Assembly: GCF_001949145.1 (NCBI RefSeq)
Contig: NW_019091404.1
Span: forward strand, 2,669,561-2,733,560
Reading direction: 5' to 3'
DNA from: Acanthaster planci
Taxonomy: Eukaryota > Echinodermata > Asteroidea > Valvatida > Acanthasteridae
DNA: 64,000 nt
Each line of letters starts with the position of its first letter. The stretch's first letter is position 1. This document shows, piece after piece, positions 27,606 through 41,378 of the stretch. The translations under genes and the position numbers were made by a program. The notes under the pieces are model-generated. The model was not told the origin of the DNA. It saw nothing but the letters and a program-made list of their open reading frames with translations, and did no database searches.

Positions 27606-27704
27606 CATTACCCATGCCAAACTTATTCATATATTCGTCCAGACCAAGGACAATATTGGCAGAATGGTTGACAGCCAAGCTGGCGTAATTCAAGGCATCG
27701 ATCC
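27606..27704 (-). CDS. Candidate exon in intron 1 (cassette-compatible)
   Basis: Reading from GTTGCAG|CA at the right to ATGG|GTAATG at the left, one frame gives RIDALNYASLAVNHSANIV then LGLDEYMNKFGM, which looks like a helical protein segment. It enters with two bases and leaves one, so it could be inserted between exons 1 and 2. Doing so would interrupt the ubiquitin-like helix. The acceptor lacks a pyrimidine tract. Coordinates are approximate by a few bases. Confidence 0.3.
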
Positions 27705-28485
27705 GTGCTGCAACATGGTTGCCTTATTGATTGTGCTTCATTCCCCAACAGCTACTAGGCCCCACAGATTGAGTAAGGGGAAAGAGTGAGAGACATCTAG
27801 TGTCAGACACAATCTCTGTAGGATATGACCCATGTCTGCATGGGGGGAGGGGGGGTCAGGTACAACGTGGACGGGGCTAAAAAGGACAGGCAATCAACTT
27901 CAGGCTTGGAGTTCTGATCAGATGTTTGGGTGGACTGAGGAAAAGAAGCCAACCGGATGCACTGTGGATAGCACCATTGAGAACGCTGACTTGCAGATGC
28001 AACTCACTGTCTTGCTTCAAAAATGCTGAGAAAAACCCCACCAGCTTTAAGTCACTTCATTTAGGTGTTTCACTTGTGTACACAAACAAGGAGATTTACA
28101 TGTAGCAGTTCAGAGAACGAAACCCCCTACATGGAGCAAGTTTAGTTTCTGTTTGGTAGTTAAAAAAGTAAACGGAATTGGTAATTGGCTCAAACTTTTA
28201 AGGAATGCTGCCAACTTTTGTGCAATGAGAAAATGCCAGCAGAAACCTGAACCATCACGCATGATAAGTGAGTCCCTTTAACTTCCAGAAGAGTGTGAAC
28301 AGTTTCAAGATATCAGGAATATTTCCATTCTTGATCACAGCCTCAAGGCAGTTGGTTGGGGGTTGTGTTCAGGAAATGTCTCATTTTCGCCCAGGGTTTC
28401 ACGTCAGTGGAGGACATTCCAGCACATCTCCTGTCCTCACAGCCTCTTGAAGTCTATCACCTTCATCTTCTGTGTCCTCTCCATC

Positions 28486-28655
28486 TTATTCTAGCAATGC
28501 TTCCATTGCCTCCCTCCTCAGCTGCTCAAGAATCCACGTCCAGACCAGAAATCCATACTCCGATGGCCTTGTCTCCATCGATCCATCTCCACGGTGATCC
28601 CCTTCTGACAATAGTAACCGCATCTTAAATATCCAGGGCTCATCTTCTTTTTTCT
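28486..28655 (-). pseudogene. Coding-like remnant
   Basis: One minus-strand frame of about 55 codons reads DEPWIFKMRLLL ... WTWILEQLRREAMEALLE and then a stop. It has a coding feel but no splice sites, no start and no recognised family. It could be a decayed exon or chance. Confidence 0.15.
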
Positions 28656-29634
28656 TTTAATCTTCCTCGAAGCTGTCCTTGTGCCCGTTTCATGGCCCAT
28701 CTCAGCTAACAAGAGGTCGGGTCTATTTGGGCCTGTCAAATTGTACTTGCTCTTTTCTTATCTGGCGCGGTAGGTTCATTTTCACCGTCTGCACAAAGCA
28801 AAGTCAACGGTCGAAGATGACGATATTTTCTCAGTGCAAACGGGAGAGAAAAGAAAGGGTAACAGATACGTAGAATTGGGAGGATCAAGAGAGTGCATTT
28901 CATGCCGCTGACACTTACAAATGGATCACATGACTTCCGTAAGTTGCAGCAACATCAGTGGAGATAAGTGCAAATGGAATGTTATCAAGTTAAATGGTGC
29001 ACATGCAGTAACTCCCGTTCCTCATCAAACAATTCAATATGGTTTCAGGGTACAATTTAAGATGCCTCGTACTAAACTATCAAAACCAAATTCCTTGCTG
29101 AATAAAAACACTACAAAATTGAAACAACCCCAAGCACAATCACTACACTTCAAACATCATATACCTTTTATGTATTTATCTCAACAGTGCACTTGTCACG
29201 TACCATCAAATATAGGTACACAAATACTGTGTACAGTTCTGTACTATTGTGTACACAGGCTCTGCAAACTGACTGTATTCACTGAACTTCCTGAACCTTG
29301 TGCAGGTACGCTGACCCTGTGTTGACCTTGCCATTCAACTTACAACCCAATAAGAACCCTCTGAATGAGTGGGGAATATGTGGTATCGGGGCCTGTTTGT
29401 TTACTAATAAAGTACACAAGGAGATCAGGCATTTTAAGAGACTTGTGAGGAAGAGGGTTGTAATAATACGCACCTGAAACTGTCCTGGATTGATGTAAAG
29501 TATGTACTTGACGTGTACCATGTAATGACACTGAGTTGTTATTAAAATGTGGAAAAGCATCTTATATTAAGTAAAGTTTTGACCGCAGAAGGCTTGGGAA
29601 ACTATGGACAATTCAATGATTTCACAAACCATAA

Positions 29635-29870
29635 TCCATCCCGAGCTGAAGTGCACCCCTAAATACAGGTGGTTACAAGCGGGTTCTTGCAGCGTTCTGC
29701 ATGTACACAAAGACCATACCTGCTGGAATAAATTAGTTATGCATACTCAGCATGCTCTGCCTCAAACGCGCATATACTTGCGCGCCATGAGGTGCGCTTA
29801 TGTGGTGAGTATCAAAAAAACCCCCCCAAAACACCCTGTTTTGTTCTGCTTGGAGCGGATAATAAAGTTA
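29635..29870 (+). repeat. Dispersed repeat, copy A of an inverted pair
   Basis: It shares CCGAGCTGAAGTGCACCC, AAGCGGGTTCTTGCA, CAAAGACCA and GGAGCGGATAA blocks, in the same order, with the reverse complement of 31741-31980. No coding capacity is supported. Confidence 0.7.
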
Positions 29871-31740
29871 GAGAATTTGCAATTGCCATGTGTGAGGATC
29901 AGGTCAACTGTAATGATCCTTCCAAGTTTAATATACAAAATGATACACAAGACATGACTTCTGGAATGATTAATGTTGGGTGGATTATATCTACTGGAGA
30001 AATGTGTCATGCATGCACACGTACAGTACGGTATATCATGCATATTTAATGTTCAAAATTATAAGCCTGCCGGTAAAAAACACATAACAAACATTGTCTG
30101 CATGAATGCTTTGTGCACTATTAAAGTGGAGTCTGAATCACTTTAGAAAAGTGTGATAAAAGAAGGTATACTTGAGCCTGGAAGTTGGAAAAGGTGCACA
30201 GTTTAATCAATATTTAATTTTGCAGAGGCTAATTGCAATCTTAACCCTGATGGAGGAACATACAAGTACATGTCCATGTGAATGCGAGTAAATATAACTC
30301 AGCAGAGCAGGATGGATCCGTTAATTTTTAACATGGTGTGACACATTACAAAATAAGGGTGAAGAGTCACACTAGGGAAAGCATCTCCCTCCTATCAATC
30401 AACAACAGTTCCTCTTCGACAGCGAAAGGAAATGAGCAGGGACTGCAGAACTTCACATCTTCCTTTGGAGGAGGAATTTAATCACCGCAATGCAAACGTG
30501 AAATTCTTACAAACGGTCCCGAATCAATTTTTATGAGCGCAACCTGAATGCAACGCCAAATCAAAATGTCGTGTGTGTCACACCAAAACATGCAGCTTTG
30601 CTGGCACACCGTAGTATTTCAAATGAAGTCTGCAGACAGTGAAGATGACAAAGAAAATATGCGTCCTCACGTCACTGCTGTGTGCTGGCTGTAATGACCA
30701 GTTCAGTTTTCATACATGTATGCAGAGTATGCCAGACAAATGATATCTTTGATGATGGAATTTACACAGGCTTACAGTATGTACGCCTGAAAAGAACACC
30801 GCTAAAGCATAACACAATCACTCCAATATTTCAAGCGATAGATATGACACTGGGTTTCCTTTTCTCCCTGACAAGTGGGTCAGTGTGCCTTGCGTTGAAA
30901 TAGGAAACCAATCCCAGCATACTTCTAGTCGAGTGCATAGGCTCATTTTTTTTCCAACCCTATGTATTTACATGTATCGCCACTTGTAAAAATAAAAAGG
31001 TTAGTCCTCATACTCTTTCCACCAATGTTTATTTCAAAGTCTGTGATATACATAGTTAAAATGATAACACCACTTTGGTGAATGGAAAAGATGAAGACTA
31101 AAATAATCCTCCCCAGCCGAAAAAGAAGTGATAACAATCTCTTCCCTTTCCCCAGCAACTTTATTATCCAACCTCTTCTTCCCTTCAAATTACAAATATC
31201 TTATTACCCAACTGTAAAACAAGCTTCCATTTTATTGGAAATTTCATCAGATGGTGATTATAATAACAACTGAGAATCATGGACAAAGGTACATGTACAA
31301 GTCTCCGATCCTCGATCCTACGCATTTGGTTTGATCTCGAATTTCCAAGGCAAAAACTAGGTCAATGTATTCATTCTCATTCCAAATTTTCTACCAGTGG
31401 GCTACGCTGTAGTGTCCTTCAATTCTCATTGGATGGAGAATTCCCGGTTCGCTCATCATCCTCGATGTGAATATCCGACTCTTAGATGGATCCAAAGAGT
31501 GTCCATTTTTGGAAGCATCTGCTGGAGTGATTCATACCCATTATTGCGTGGCAGACTGGAATCATTTCAGCTGCTCGTTATTCTCTGTACGTGAATTCAG
31601 GCATTTGTAAAAAGAAAACAGCACACCAATTAATAATATTGGGACAAAACATCTTGTGGCGAAGCTCCCAATGCCTTTCATCCAATGAACTGAACAAAAT
31701 CTCCTCTTGGTAGGCTCCACATGTAGGTCTACAATGTATG

Positions 31741-31980
31741 GCCTTATCCGCTCCGAGCGCAACAAAAGAGGGCGTTTTTTTTCGGTACATGTACTCACCG
31801 CATAAGCGTGCATTTATAATGGCACGTTTGAAGCAGAGCACGCTGAGTACACGTAATGAATTTATTCCTTAGTGTGTGGTCTTTGCGTACACGCAGAATG
31901 CGTGCAAGAACCCGCTTGAAAAATTACTACCACCTGTCTTTCTTTTGCCACTTGAGGGTGCACTTCAGCTCGGGGCGGAT
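31741..31980 (-). repeat. Dispersed repeat, copy B of an inverted pair
   Basis: Inverted relative to 29635-29870, about 1.9 kb away. The copies differ by many substitutions and small gaps, so this is an old family rather than a recent duplication. Confidence 0.7.
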
Positions 31981-34230
31981 TAGTAGTACGTGTACTTCAT
32001 GAAATGTAATACAATAACTTCACTTAATTTTAGAAACATAATTTAATTAATTTAAAAAGACAACAGATTAATTTATAACTGGCACCTAATAATTTCTTCT
32101 CTAGAATTGGTACTGGTCATATTTTTCCCAGCATGAAATGATTTTCCGACATTGAACTATGAGCATGTAAACCAGAGAGATAATAAACTCTGACAGATTT
32201 CTAACAGATCAAGGGAGCAGATTAATAGATTGGCAGAAGCAAACGCAAATACTGAGAGGCTTCATATTTCAAATTGTGGAGAGTTCACTGACAGGGATTT
32301 ATTACACAGGACATTTGACTCGTTTGAATTACAGGAAGCAAGCAGACCAATGAAACAGGACCCTGAGGAACAGGTAGGTGAACTGTAATGCAATCTGAGC
32401 ACAGCGGAACAATCAAATGATTCGCATAACATGCATTTTTGACATTTACAAGCTCTTACAGTAACCATACACAGGTAACATTCAGGAAGAATTCTGCCTT
32501 CATGCATACCCATGATGAACCAAAGCTTTACTATATCAGGCCTATTATAAAGTTACCTCACTGTCTCACTCTCCCCCCCAAAAAGAAACACCACCGAACA
32601 ATCAAGAAATCCTAAAATGAGGTACTTTCCCCTATCCCCAAGTTTTCATGGCAAATGATGATTTCTGGGAACTTCTCAATAGTTAAAGATCTGTCAAAAG
32701 TCGGACAAAGAGCTGGTCTGGTAAGTGATTAAGTCTTCTCTTCAAATTTACTGTTACGCCACATACTCCTTTGACCAAACAAGACGAACAGTCACTATAT
32801 GCACAGTGTTTTCTTTAAATGAGGCTGGTGAAACCAGTTGGGGCACAGAAAGCCAAGCAATCATGGGCACACTACGATTCTAAATTAGTGCGCTAACCTT
32901 ACATACCTAGTGCGGACTTGTGAACAAAAGATGTCCACACGATGCAGGAAGGGAAGACATTCTGTGGACTTACACATGTCCACAGGACATTTCCCCCTTC
33001 TCTGGAAAAGAAGTTTAGAGGCATTTAGGGGTAGGGGTCATCGTCGTAAAAGGAAGAGGAATAGTCAAAGGAAACCTTGTACAAAAAGCCAGCTGAAAAT
33101 CCTGTTCCCAAATCAAGAAAAACGAGTATCTTCACTGAGTTTTCTTAACTGTACGAAAAGAAAGGAATGTCTACACAAGGTATGTAAGATAAATGTAGGT
33201 GTTCTGCTGATATGGCTGCTCCACACGGTAAACAGCGAGTACAAATGGTGTATCTGTCTGCTCCATAGGATGCCACTGCTGGGCAAAAAAGCGCCCTCTA
33301 CATTAAATCTGCTCGGTAACACTATCCGATATTTTGTGTTTTTTTTGCTGTGAAGAACTTTTTCTAACCTTCGGCAATGTTATCATAGAGGTACACTGTG
33401 TGCAGTTACATGTAGCTTTATGAAAGCCTCCAAGACGTGAGTTCAACACACTCACCTACCCATTACCCAAGCAGCTAGGAATTTCACAACTCGGCACTTC
33501 ACTGCACTCGGACCTGACCAAGCGTTTGATTGGACGGCATATTGGACGCTCCCCTTGACACTTATCAACTGAGAACTTCACATCTCAGGCATTCGCTGGG
33601 GCTGCGTCCCCTTGTCTCTTGTCAGTAAGATGAGACACTCCATCAACTCTCCTATTCACGCTCTGCTCATCTCGTAAACCAAAGGGAGTTGTCAACTCCT
33701 CTCACGAAATAAATTGCCCTCTTGTCTGACCCCCACTCACTTGGCTTTGAGATGAATGACCACACACACACATGCTCAATGAGGCAGAATACACAGTTAT
33801 AAGGGCCAAGGTTAGACAGCTAGGAATAACTCTACTTTTAATAAGCTCTTCAACTCCATCTTTGAAACACTTAGTGGAAATCCAATCCCCATACACAATG
33901 TATACCAGGAACCTGAACCCTTAACTATGCAAATGATTCCCTGCAATATGTGATGATGCATCTACTGTACCAGCCGGCGGCAACTCACGCCGTGCAGATT
34001 ATGAAACCCGGTGCATGAACATTTACTGTAAACATTAACCACAGGAGTCATACATTCACCATACCCACATGCCAGCTCTGAAATATTTGCAGGATTCAGT
34101 ACTACAAAGGCTGTATGATTTCACGAATCTGACTTGAGCTGGATGCAACAGGTACAAGGACGGTACGGGGTAGGGGTTTTCCAGTAAAATTTGCAGGAGG
34201 TTTGAGGATTATTAATGCCGTTCAATGGCC

Positions 34231-34447
34231 AAAAACTTTCATGTGGTGAAATACAAGTGTTTCATAACAGTGCGCCTCCAAGAGATTGCAACGCGTTGGC
34301 CAATCACAATGCGAGAAATCTGTCAACCCAATGCGTGTTTGGAAAGGGTCCACAGATTTTGAGCGTTGTGATTGGCCAATGCGTTGCAAACTCTCGGAGG
34401 TGCACTACTATGAATCGCCCGTATTGTTTGATATGAAAAAATCGGTC
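34231..34447. mobile_element. Foldback element with CCAAT boxes in both arms
   Basis: The arms of about 100 bp are inverted repeats. The best-matched core is TTGGCCAATCACAA with GCAACGCGTT or GCAACGCATT beside it, and GTGCGCCTCC mirrored by GGAGGTGCAC. Weaker pairing extends outward. Each arm has a GGCCAATCA box. Confidence 0.7.
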
Positions 34448-34998
34448 TTTATAACATTCTATAATAACCAGGAATATCATCTGAGAGGACTACTGTAAAG
34501 TCTTACATGTATAATTCTCCTCCCCTGCTTTAAATAGCCCCTCCCCTCTTATGGATCCCCAACATGCATGGCACACAAACTATTAAATGCATTCAAGCCC
34601 ACTGATCAGCTACTGTGTCTTGTAAGTGAACTGGAATGACGGGCGAGGCCAGTAGCAAGCCAACTGCCATTCTGGGGCTTTCACGCTTGGTGAGTCTCCA
34701 TTGAGCCTCGGGAGTAACTTGGGTATTCAGGTCTCTCTCCGTCCTCCCCAATGGCCTGAGATCGGCAGCAACTGACAGTCTACAGATGGTTTTCCTCCCC
34801 CCTTAGTCTCAGCAATCATCCTGCCTCGCCTGAGTTGTCGGTACCCCTAGAGTACATCCTTTTCACATCACAAGTATTTGGGATGTGCCGAGGCTGACGT
34901 GCAGCCAAATCACGCGCAGGTGCTGGACAGGCTAATAAAAATTGATTTTTTTTCGGGATCGCTTTCAGGGGTAACTGTGCAAAAAGCAGTGAACTCAC

Positions 34999-35060
34999 CT
35001 CTCCCGTGAGTGCAACATTAAACATTGGTTTTATTATGCCGCATGAAGAACTTGTATAAT
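34999..35060 (-). CDS. Weak candidate exon in intron 1
   Basis: 62 bp between ATATCTTCAG and GGAGAG|GTGAGT, with one open frame (YTSSSCGIIKPMFNVALTGE). It enters with two bases, which fits exon 1, but leaves phase 0, which does not fit exon 2. Probably chance or a decayed or alternative terminal exon. Confidence 0.15.
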
Positions 35061-38000
35061 CTGAAGATATATAAATGGATCCAAAGACCAGAAGCAAAAA
35101 CAAACAAGCAAATGGCAACCAATCAGATCCCATCTGATTTATCATCTTAGAGGAAAGTAAATAAAAAGAAAGGAAAAGAAAAACAAACTAAGTTCTATCA
35201 ATCATTCATCTTCAGTGTGTCCTACACTATACCAACATGGAACAGAGAAGCTACAAGTCATCTTATTCAACATATATGAGAGGAGGAACTCCTGGCTTAT
35301 CCAAAATTAAGACATCTTAAGGGTCATCTTCATCAAGTTACTGCATCATTGCCGATGAACTGTGCAATTAGAAAAAGTTCTGACGACTGTATTGCTTCTA
35401 ATGTATTTCACTGCTTTGCACGTACCGCACATATCGTGACTGTCAAATAGAGAAAAACACACCACAAAGAAATCAGTCTGCAATTGTAATCTTGATGGTT
35501 TTCTTGTTTGGATCCCAAATCAGCCCACAATTGTGGACTTTCATCGTTGACCCACGCACTTCAATTCCAATCAATCATTCATCAACAGTGGCATGGCTGT
35601 ACATGCCCACGTATCATATGATGCATGTGAACATGTCGACATCAGAAAACAACAGGGTGTTTCATTATAAATCTGCCACAAATTTGCCCAAGCTGCCGAC
35701 AGTACCTGTATGATTAACCAGCGGGAGCACATTTGATTAATTTCACTTCAAGAATGATCTCATTTAATTCACAATACAATTAAGGTATGCTTTTTTCACA
35801 GCGTGGATTTTTATGCAGTGACATGGATGGAATAAATTGAAGCATACTTAGATACTGGGTGAATCATATTCACTCTAGTAATTGCTCTATGTATTGTTGA
35901 ATCTAAAATGAAATTCAACCCTGCGTAGATCAACAGTGCATGAAATTAGGTCAACTGTGGTTGGACAAGATGTAGTAATAGTACATGGCACGTTCTTCAT
36001 AAAATGGACCACAATGCAACTCCATAGGTCATTTTTCAATGCTTCTAAAAACTGACTCTGGTCATTTAAAACACATATTAGCGCCTTCAGATTTATAAAA
36101 GTGATTATTTAGCGATAAATAGGCATACTGTGTACATTTAGTCGGATACCGCAGCAAATAAAATGGTGTTGACCTCATTTAACGTTTTCTTCAAAATGTT
36201 TGCACTAGGTGGCTTGATTTCAAAACTTCTCTCAACAAGGAGAATTCAGTATATTTTCAACTGATGTATTTTACAGCCCCTGAGAAATAACTTTAAAGAA
36301 ATATGGGCCATGAAAAAAACACAAAATTATTTACGGAAAATGATGAGAAAGGTTTAGCTCTCTTCCACTTAACTAGCATATCTGCCAGGTCTCATACCTT
36401 TCAACCACCAAAGATAATCGTTAAGTTTGGTTGCACAAAAATGTATAACAAGTACAATGCAAACATCATATTGGACAGAATTTGGATGACGTTCAAGACT
36501 TTTGACGGAAAATGCATGACATTTGACAATACCGAAAATGCTGTCACTTGTAGTGCTTGAAAATTCCATGCTGGATGTTCATTTTGCTGCTAATTTGGGA
36601 GATATCCGCACTCAAAATTAAATCAAAATTACGAACTCAGAGCATTAGATTTTTATCATGAATCGTATTTTATGTCTTGCACATCATTTTTTTGCGAACG
36701 TCATTCAGATTGACAGATTTTCTTTTGAAGAACCTTAGTGCGGAGAGAAAAATCCCACAGCATCGCCATTCTGTGGAGTGGCTCATGAATATTGAATGAA
36801 AAAGAGGGCATGCTATCTGGGAGAGATGTCAAAGGTCAAACAGCCCACAATGCAGCTAAATGTTTCTGCAATGCCATTGTGAGATATTGACAGATGCCCC
36901 AAAATCACCACAATTGTATTTTGGACAGTGATTTTCGGAAACTTACTTGAAGAAAATGTGATCATTCCAGTCGTTTGGGGTACTTGTTTGCACTTTTATT
37001 AAAGCTTGTGTTGTACATTGAGCTTAATTTTACTCGCTGGTTTTGTTGCAGTCAATTTTGTGACAGAATCAAATGACATTCGTGAATGCCGACTTTGGGA
37101 CCCGATTATTTGTTAGAGATGTTTTTAGATATTTTTTAATTTTGTGATTATGGTTTTAATATATATAAATATTACCACCGTTCACCACATACAAATTTGT
37201 GCAAAATAACCAAAGGAATTATTACTTCCTGATAATTTTAATTTGGCTACGATTTCAAAAGGCTGTCCCCTCCCGTCAAAAATGCTGATGTTTGAGACTT
37301 TAATTAATCAACTCTAATTAAGTTAACAGGTGGGCACGGTCATCAGTGTTCCAGGTATCAGCCATGACTTCCCTCATTTCAGAAGACATAGGGAAATAAT
37401 TCACTGCGGTTCATTTCAGGAAAAATGAACCCCCAAAGATGAACATTATCTAATGGTCCATGCTTAGAACCCACCACATGTACTATTAATTTCATTCTGC
37501 CATTATCAGCTTGTGACCTGCATACATGTATCAGGGTCACATAAGAGAACACACTATCCTACAGGTGGTTTAAATGTGTCTTCACATGCACAAAAACCAG
37601 GGTAACAACGCCGATTGCTTTGGGGACTTTTACCTCAACATTTCCTTTGGGCATTTTGTCTGACAAATACCAAAAGTGGATGAAAAATGGCTGATGTCAG
37701 ACCATAATTTCATGCTGTGAATCGCTCTATCTGATCAGCTGACAGTGGTGTCTAGTTAAGGAAACTCCAACATCTTGGCAACAGGGAGGGGGGGAAGATG
37801 TCATGCCCCCTTTCTGTACTCTAGATCTGCACTATCTATCAGATTAGCAAAGTGCAATACTAATAAGAGGCCATGAAGCAAACTTCCGCAGATGTTTATT
37901 GGAAGTTCAGGCACGAGTGCACACTGTACATGTACATGTAAAACATTGAGCTGTTCATAGTAAGTCAGAGTCCTTATCGTTAAAGAATTCAGCATGCTAT

Positions 38001-39175
38001 AAAGTACGAGATAATGCACCCATCATGCAATGCTTTGACTGATTGCTGAGACCAGCACCAAAATAATTTGTCTTGTCAAAGGGTGAAAAAAAATGTTGCA
38101 GGACGCACTATCCATTCATAACCTTGTACAAGAAGAAAAGACAACCACTGAGATCCAGGGGTATACATGTACTAGTATTTTTAAGGCAAATTTCAAAGTA
38201 CATACATCTATTCTGGATGTAGACCTTTGTATTTATCAGCCCAGACATTCTTCATCTCAAATAACCAGAGATTCTGATTTTTTTTACAAACCAAATTTTT
38301 GACAAAAAGTATTATTCTATGCAGAACATGCGTGTACAAATGAACACATGAAATGTAACAGCAACATCTGAGGAATTAAAAAAAAGTAATCTCAGTCACA
38401 CATGTACTTGACCCATAACTTCATTTAGAAAAATCCACTCCAACCCACCTTCCTCAAGCAGTTGGTGTGTTCACACATACATCGCACACTCTACCCCAAA
38501 TGACCAATAAAAAAGCAGGCAACTTGAGTGTCTGCAAATGGTGAGCGTGCCCAGAATTTAGAAGGCCCATTTTATCCTCATGCCCTGCATATACATGTAC
38601 GCTGTAGCAAGTTCAAATTGCAAGGCAAATGATTAAGGTTGCAAGCTGATGGACTGAGGATGAAGCCGATACCTGGCAAGGTCGGACGTGTTTAGAAAAG
38701 TGATTGGGGACTTCTGCATCAATTGAGGGCTGAGATTAATGTGTGTTGCATGCACTTGGCTCACTCTAGTCATGTCTTTACTGTATATGCGCATAGTCTA
38801 CAGTACATTTATCCACTCCAATGCAGGCACACACAGTCCCTTCAAGATTGGTATTTTATGACCCATTTTATTGCTATGGGTTAGTTTGAACTGTCCACAA
38901 GCCCATAATGGCTGCCTGTGATGATTGAACTGTACACTGGGAGGTGTGAATTCTAGTGACAGGTTTTTAACTATTACCAGATTTCCCGCTGGACAGCTAG
39001 TGAGAGAATGATTAAAGTTTGCCAAGGTGATGAGATCCACCTGCTTGTGCAGCATGGACTGTCTTTCGTGCAAACTTAAATGCTTGATTCTGATTGGTTG
39101 TCCATCAGCAAAAGACCACCCTAAATGCGCATGTACATGTATACATACACATATACCCACAGGCCATATTGCAGT

Positions 39176-39224
39176 GCATGTTCATGATTATGCATGTTCA
39201 TGATTATGCATGTTACATAATTAT
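39176..39224. repeat. Short tandem repeat, 16-bp unit
   Basis: Two full copies and a partial third of a unit containing GCATGTTCATGATTAT. Confidence 0.7.
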
Positions 39225-41299
39225 GTGGTACACAGACACATCACATCATTGCATGTTCCTACGTATTAACAATAAAGAACACCTGTGTTTAAGCTATGCA
39301 AAACACTGCATCCCTTTCGACAGGATAACATACATGAATCATGCTTAGGTCCATTAGGTCCAGAAACAGCTCTAACAGCCGCACTCTTCTCCTAATCAAT
39401 GAAACCTCCATACCATGTTGACGTGAAATCACTCACTAGCTCCCATTACATAAATGAAACACTGATGCTAGGGCAGACTATAGGCTGCCTATCTGTATAC
39501 TTCACTGATTATTTACATCCATGCAGCATGAATGCACTCATCAATCTTTCTCAAGTTAAATGCCACTCATTTTTATGACTTTTAGGATCCCTTTGGGTGC
39601 AAAGGCGTGGCTTGAGTATCCCTTTACCAAAACAGTGTTACACTAAAGTCTAAACTATGACCCAGGAGCTTTTCTGTAACAGTGTCGCTACCTTAATGCT
39701 TGGGGTAATTTGTGCAGTTATGACTCATCTACACAATGAACACATACAAGGGGTAGATCAAGAACACATCTCCCACAATACATTGTACTTCCAGGTTGGA
39801 ATTGACAAAGCCGTGCTTTAATGGGAAGGGTGGTTGATATTCTTTTGTAAATAATAAATCAAGGGAGTGTAGTTAAAATGTTAAGGTTCTTTGCTGGCAA
39901 TTTTTGTAAACTGGGCAAGATGTTGCCTGATTATTGGAGAATTTCAAGTCTTTCAAATAGCAGATGCACGGGAGGGTATGCCCCCAACTACATGTAGCTT
40001 TGATGATTCTCCCAGAAAGTACCAGTACAGTGATCTTCAATGATCTACAAAGATTATCCTTCCACTGTCCCATGGTGAAGAGATCCAAAGACTGTATCCT
40101 ATCGTTCGCTGCTCATTGGCGCGACCGGTGTCTCTCTTCAATTCAAGTTTCAAACAACTTGAAATCACTTAAGGCCATGTTTGTGCTGTGTATGTACATT
40201 GCCTCATGTGCAACCGTGGCCTGGGATGGCCAAACAATTTTGTATAATGAAAGACCTAACCCAACTCTGGCTCTCTGCTGGTCTCTCTGTTTTCCTACAC
40301 TGCTGTCGTCACTTGATTTAATTCCCCCGATGCAGCCAAAATGCAAACACATGCTGCACTGGGATAGCTTACTGTGACCAGCTGATAAACAACCTATTGA
40401 GATCTTATGAATCTGTGGAGCACCCTAATAATTTACACCGGTGTCCTGATTGATGCAGCGTGCATGCGATTACCACCTTTGAGGGAAGAGGAATGCACTT
40501 TGCAATCAATACACTTCAATGAGCACAGAATCTGCTGATATCGCTTGGGCGTGTCATCTGCCGGTATGTGAACGGAGAAACATTGGTGAACCATGGGTAG
40601 GGGGTGTGGCTTGATAAGGGGAACAGGAGGGATAGAATGCATTTTATATCAGAGAAAAAAAATCCAAAAATGTGGAAAAAGTTTTGGGGACCTCAAGTTT
40701 GATTATCTAGATATTTTCATGTCCCAACAATCGCTTGCTATTTTAAAGTACGCTGCATACAATGTATATCTTAAGCTGCTGGAGAAAATCGAAAACTACA
40801 GGTGCAGACACCTGAGCTGTGGGTCCTTGCTCTACGGTTGTACACACTGCCATCGTTAACAAGGCTATGCCCCAACATCATTGTAGTTCTTCCCTTTTGG
40901 GCTCCTAAGCAATCAAAACAAACAAGGACAGCCCAGCCCAAGTCAGTTTGGGTCAAGCCAGAACAGCAAAGACTCTCCCCAGGAGGTTGAATTTAATAAT
41001 GGTGCGCACAATCTGATCTCAGCCTCTCTACTGGCAGGAACAAAAAAAATAACTTGCTTGTTTGTTTGTAGCTTTAGCTTGTCCAGTGATGGCTCACTCT
41101 ATTACATGTTGCTGTTAGGTTAGCTATTTTGTTCCTAGACAAGTACATGCCACACCTGAGTATCTTGGATTAACCATCAGCAAATCTTGATTCTTGATAA
41201 CAGCATCCTCATTTCTGTTTTCTGTCCAGGTTTTGACGGTCTTAGATTACAGGGAAAAACCAAAAAAAAAAGTGACTCTGCCAGATTCAGCTGGATTAC

Positions 41300-41378
41300 C
41301 TTTGATCGAGGTCTGTCTGATTCGCGTAGGTGATATGAGAGTGTTGACATAGGGGAAGGCAATTCCTCCCAACTCAAT
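41300..41378 (-). CDS. Candidate 79-bp exon in intron 1
   Basis: A very good acceptor (CTTCGTTTTTTAG) and an acceptable donor (TCAAAG|GTAATC) bracket 79 bp. Two frames are open: one reads IELGGIAFPYVNTLISPTRI, the other LSWEELPSPMSTLSYHLR. Neither phase combination joins exons 1 and 2 in frame. It may be an alternative exon or part of another transcript. Confidence 0.25.

Noticed and set aside
27606-27704. Sm-protein-like GLDEYMN motif in the candidate exon
   Set aside because: Sm proteins contain GFDEYMN, but the preceding helix-like sequence does not match an Sm1 strand pattern; the similarity is a short coincidence.
32910-33353. 147-codon plus-strand frame
   Set aside because: Biased Arg/Lys then hydrophobic composition, no domain, no splice support; chance frame.
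33442-33520. Donor-like GGGTAG|GTGAGTG with a short open frame upstream on the minus strand
   Set aside because: The acceptor lacks a pyrimidine tract and the phases do not join exons 1 and 2.
39964-40377. 137-codon plus-strand frame
   Set aside because: No motif, no codon bias and no splice signals; typical random frame for the composition.
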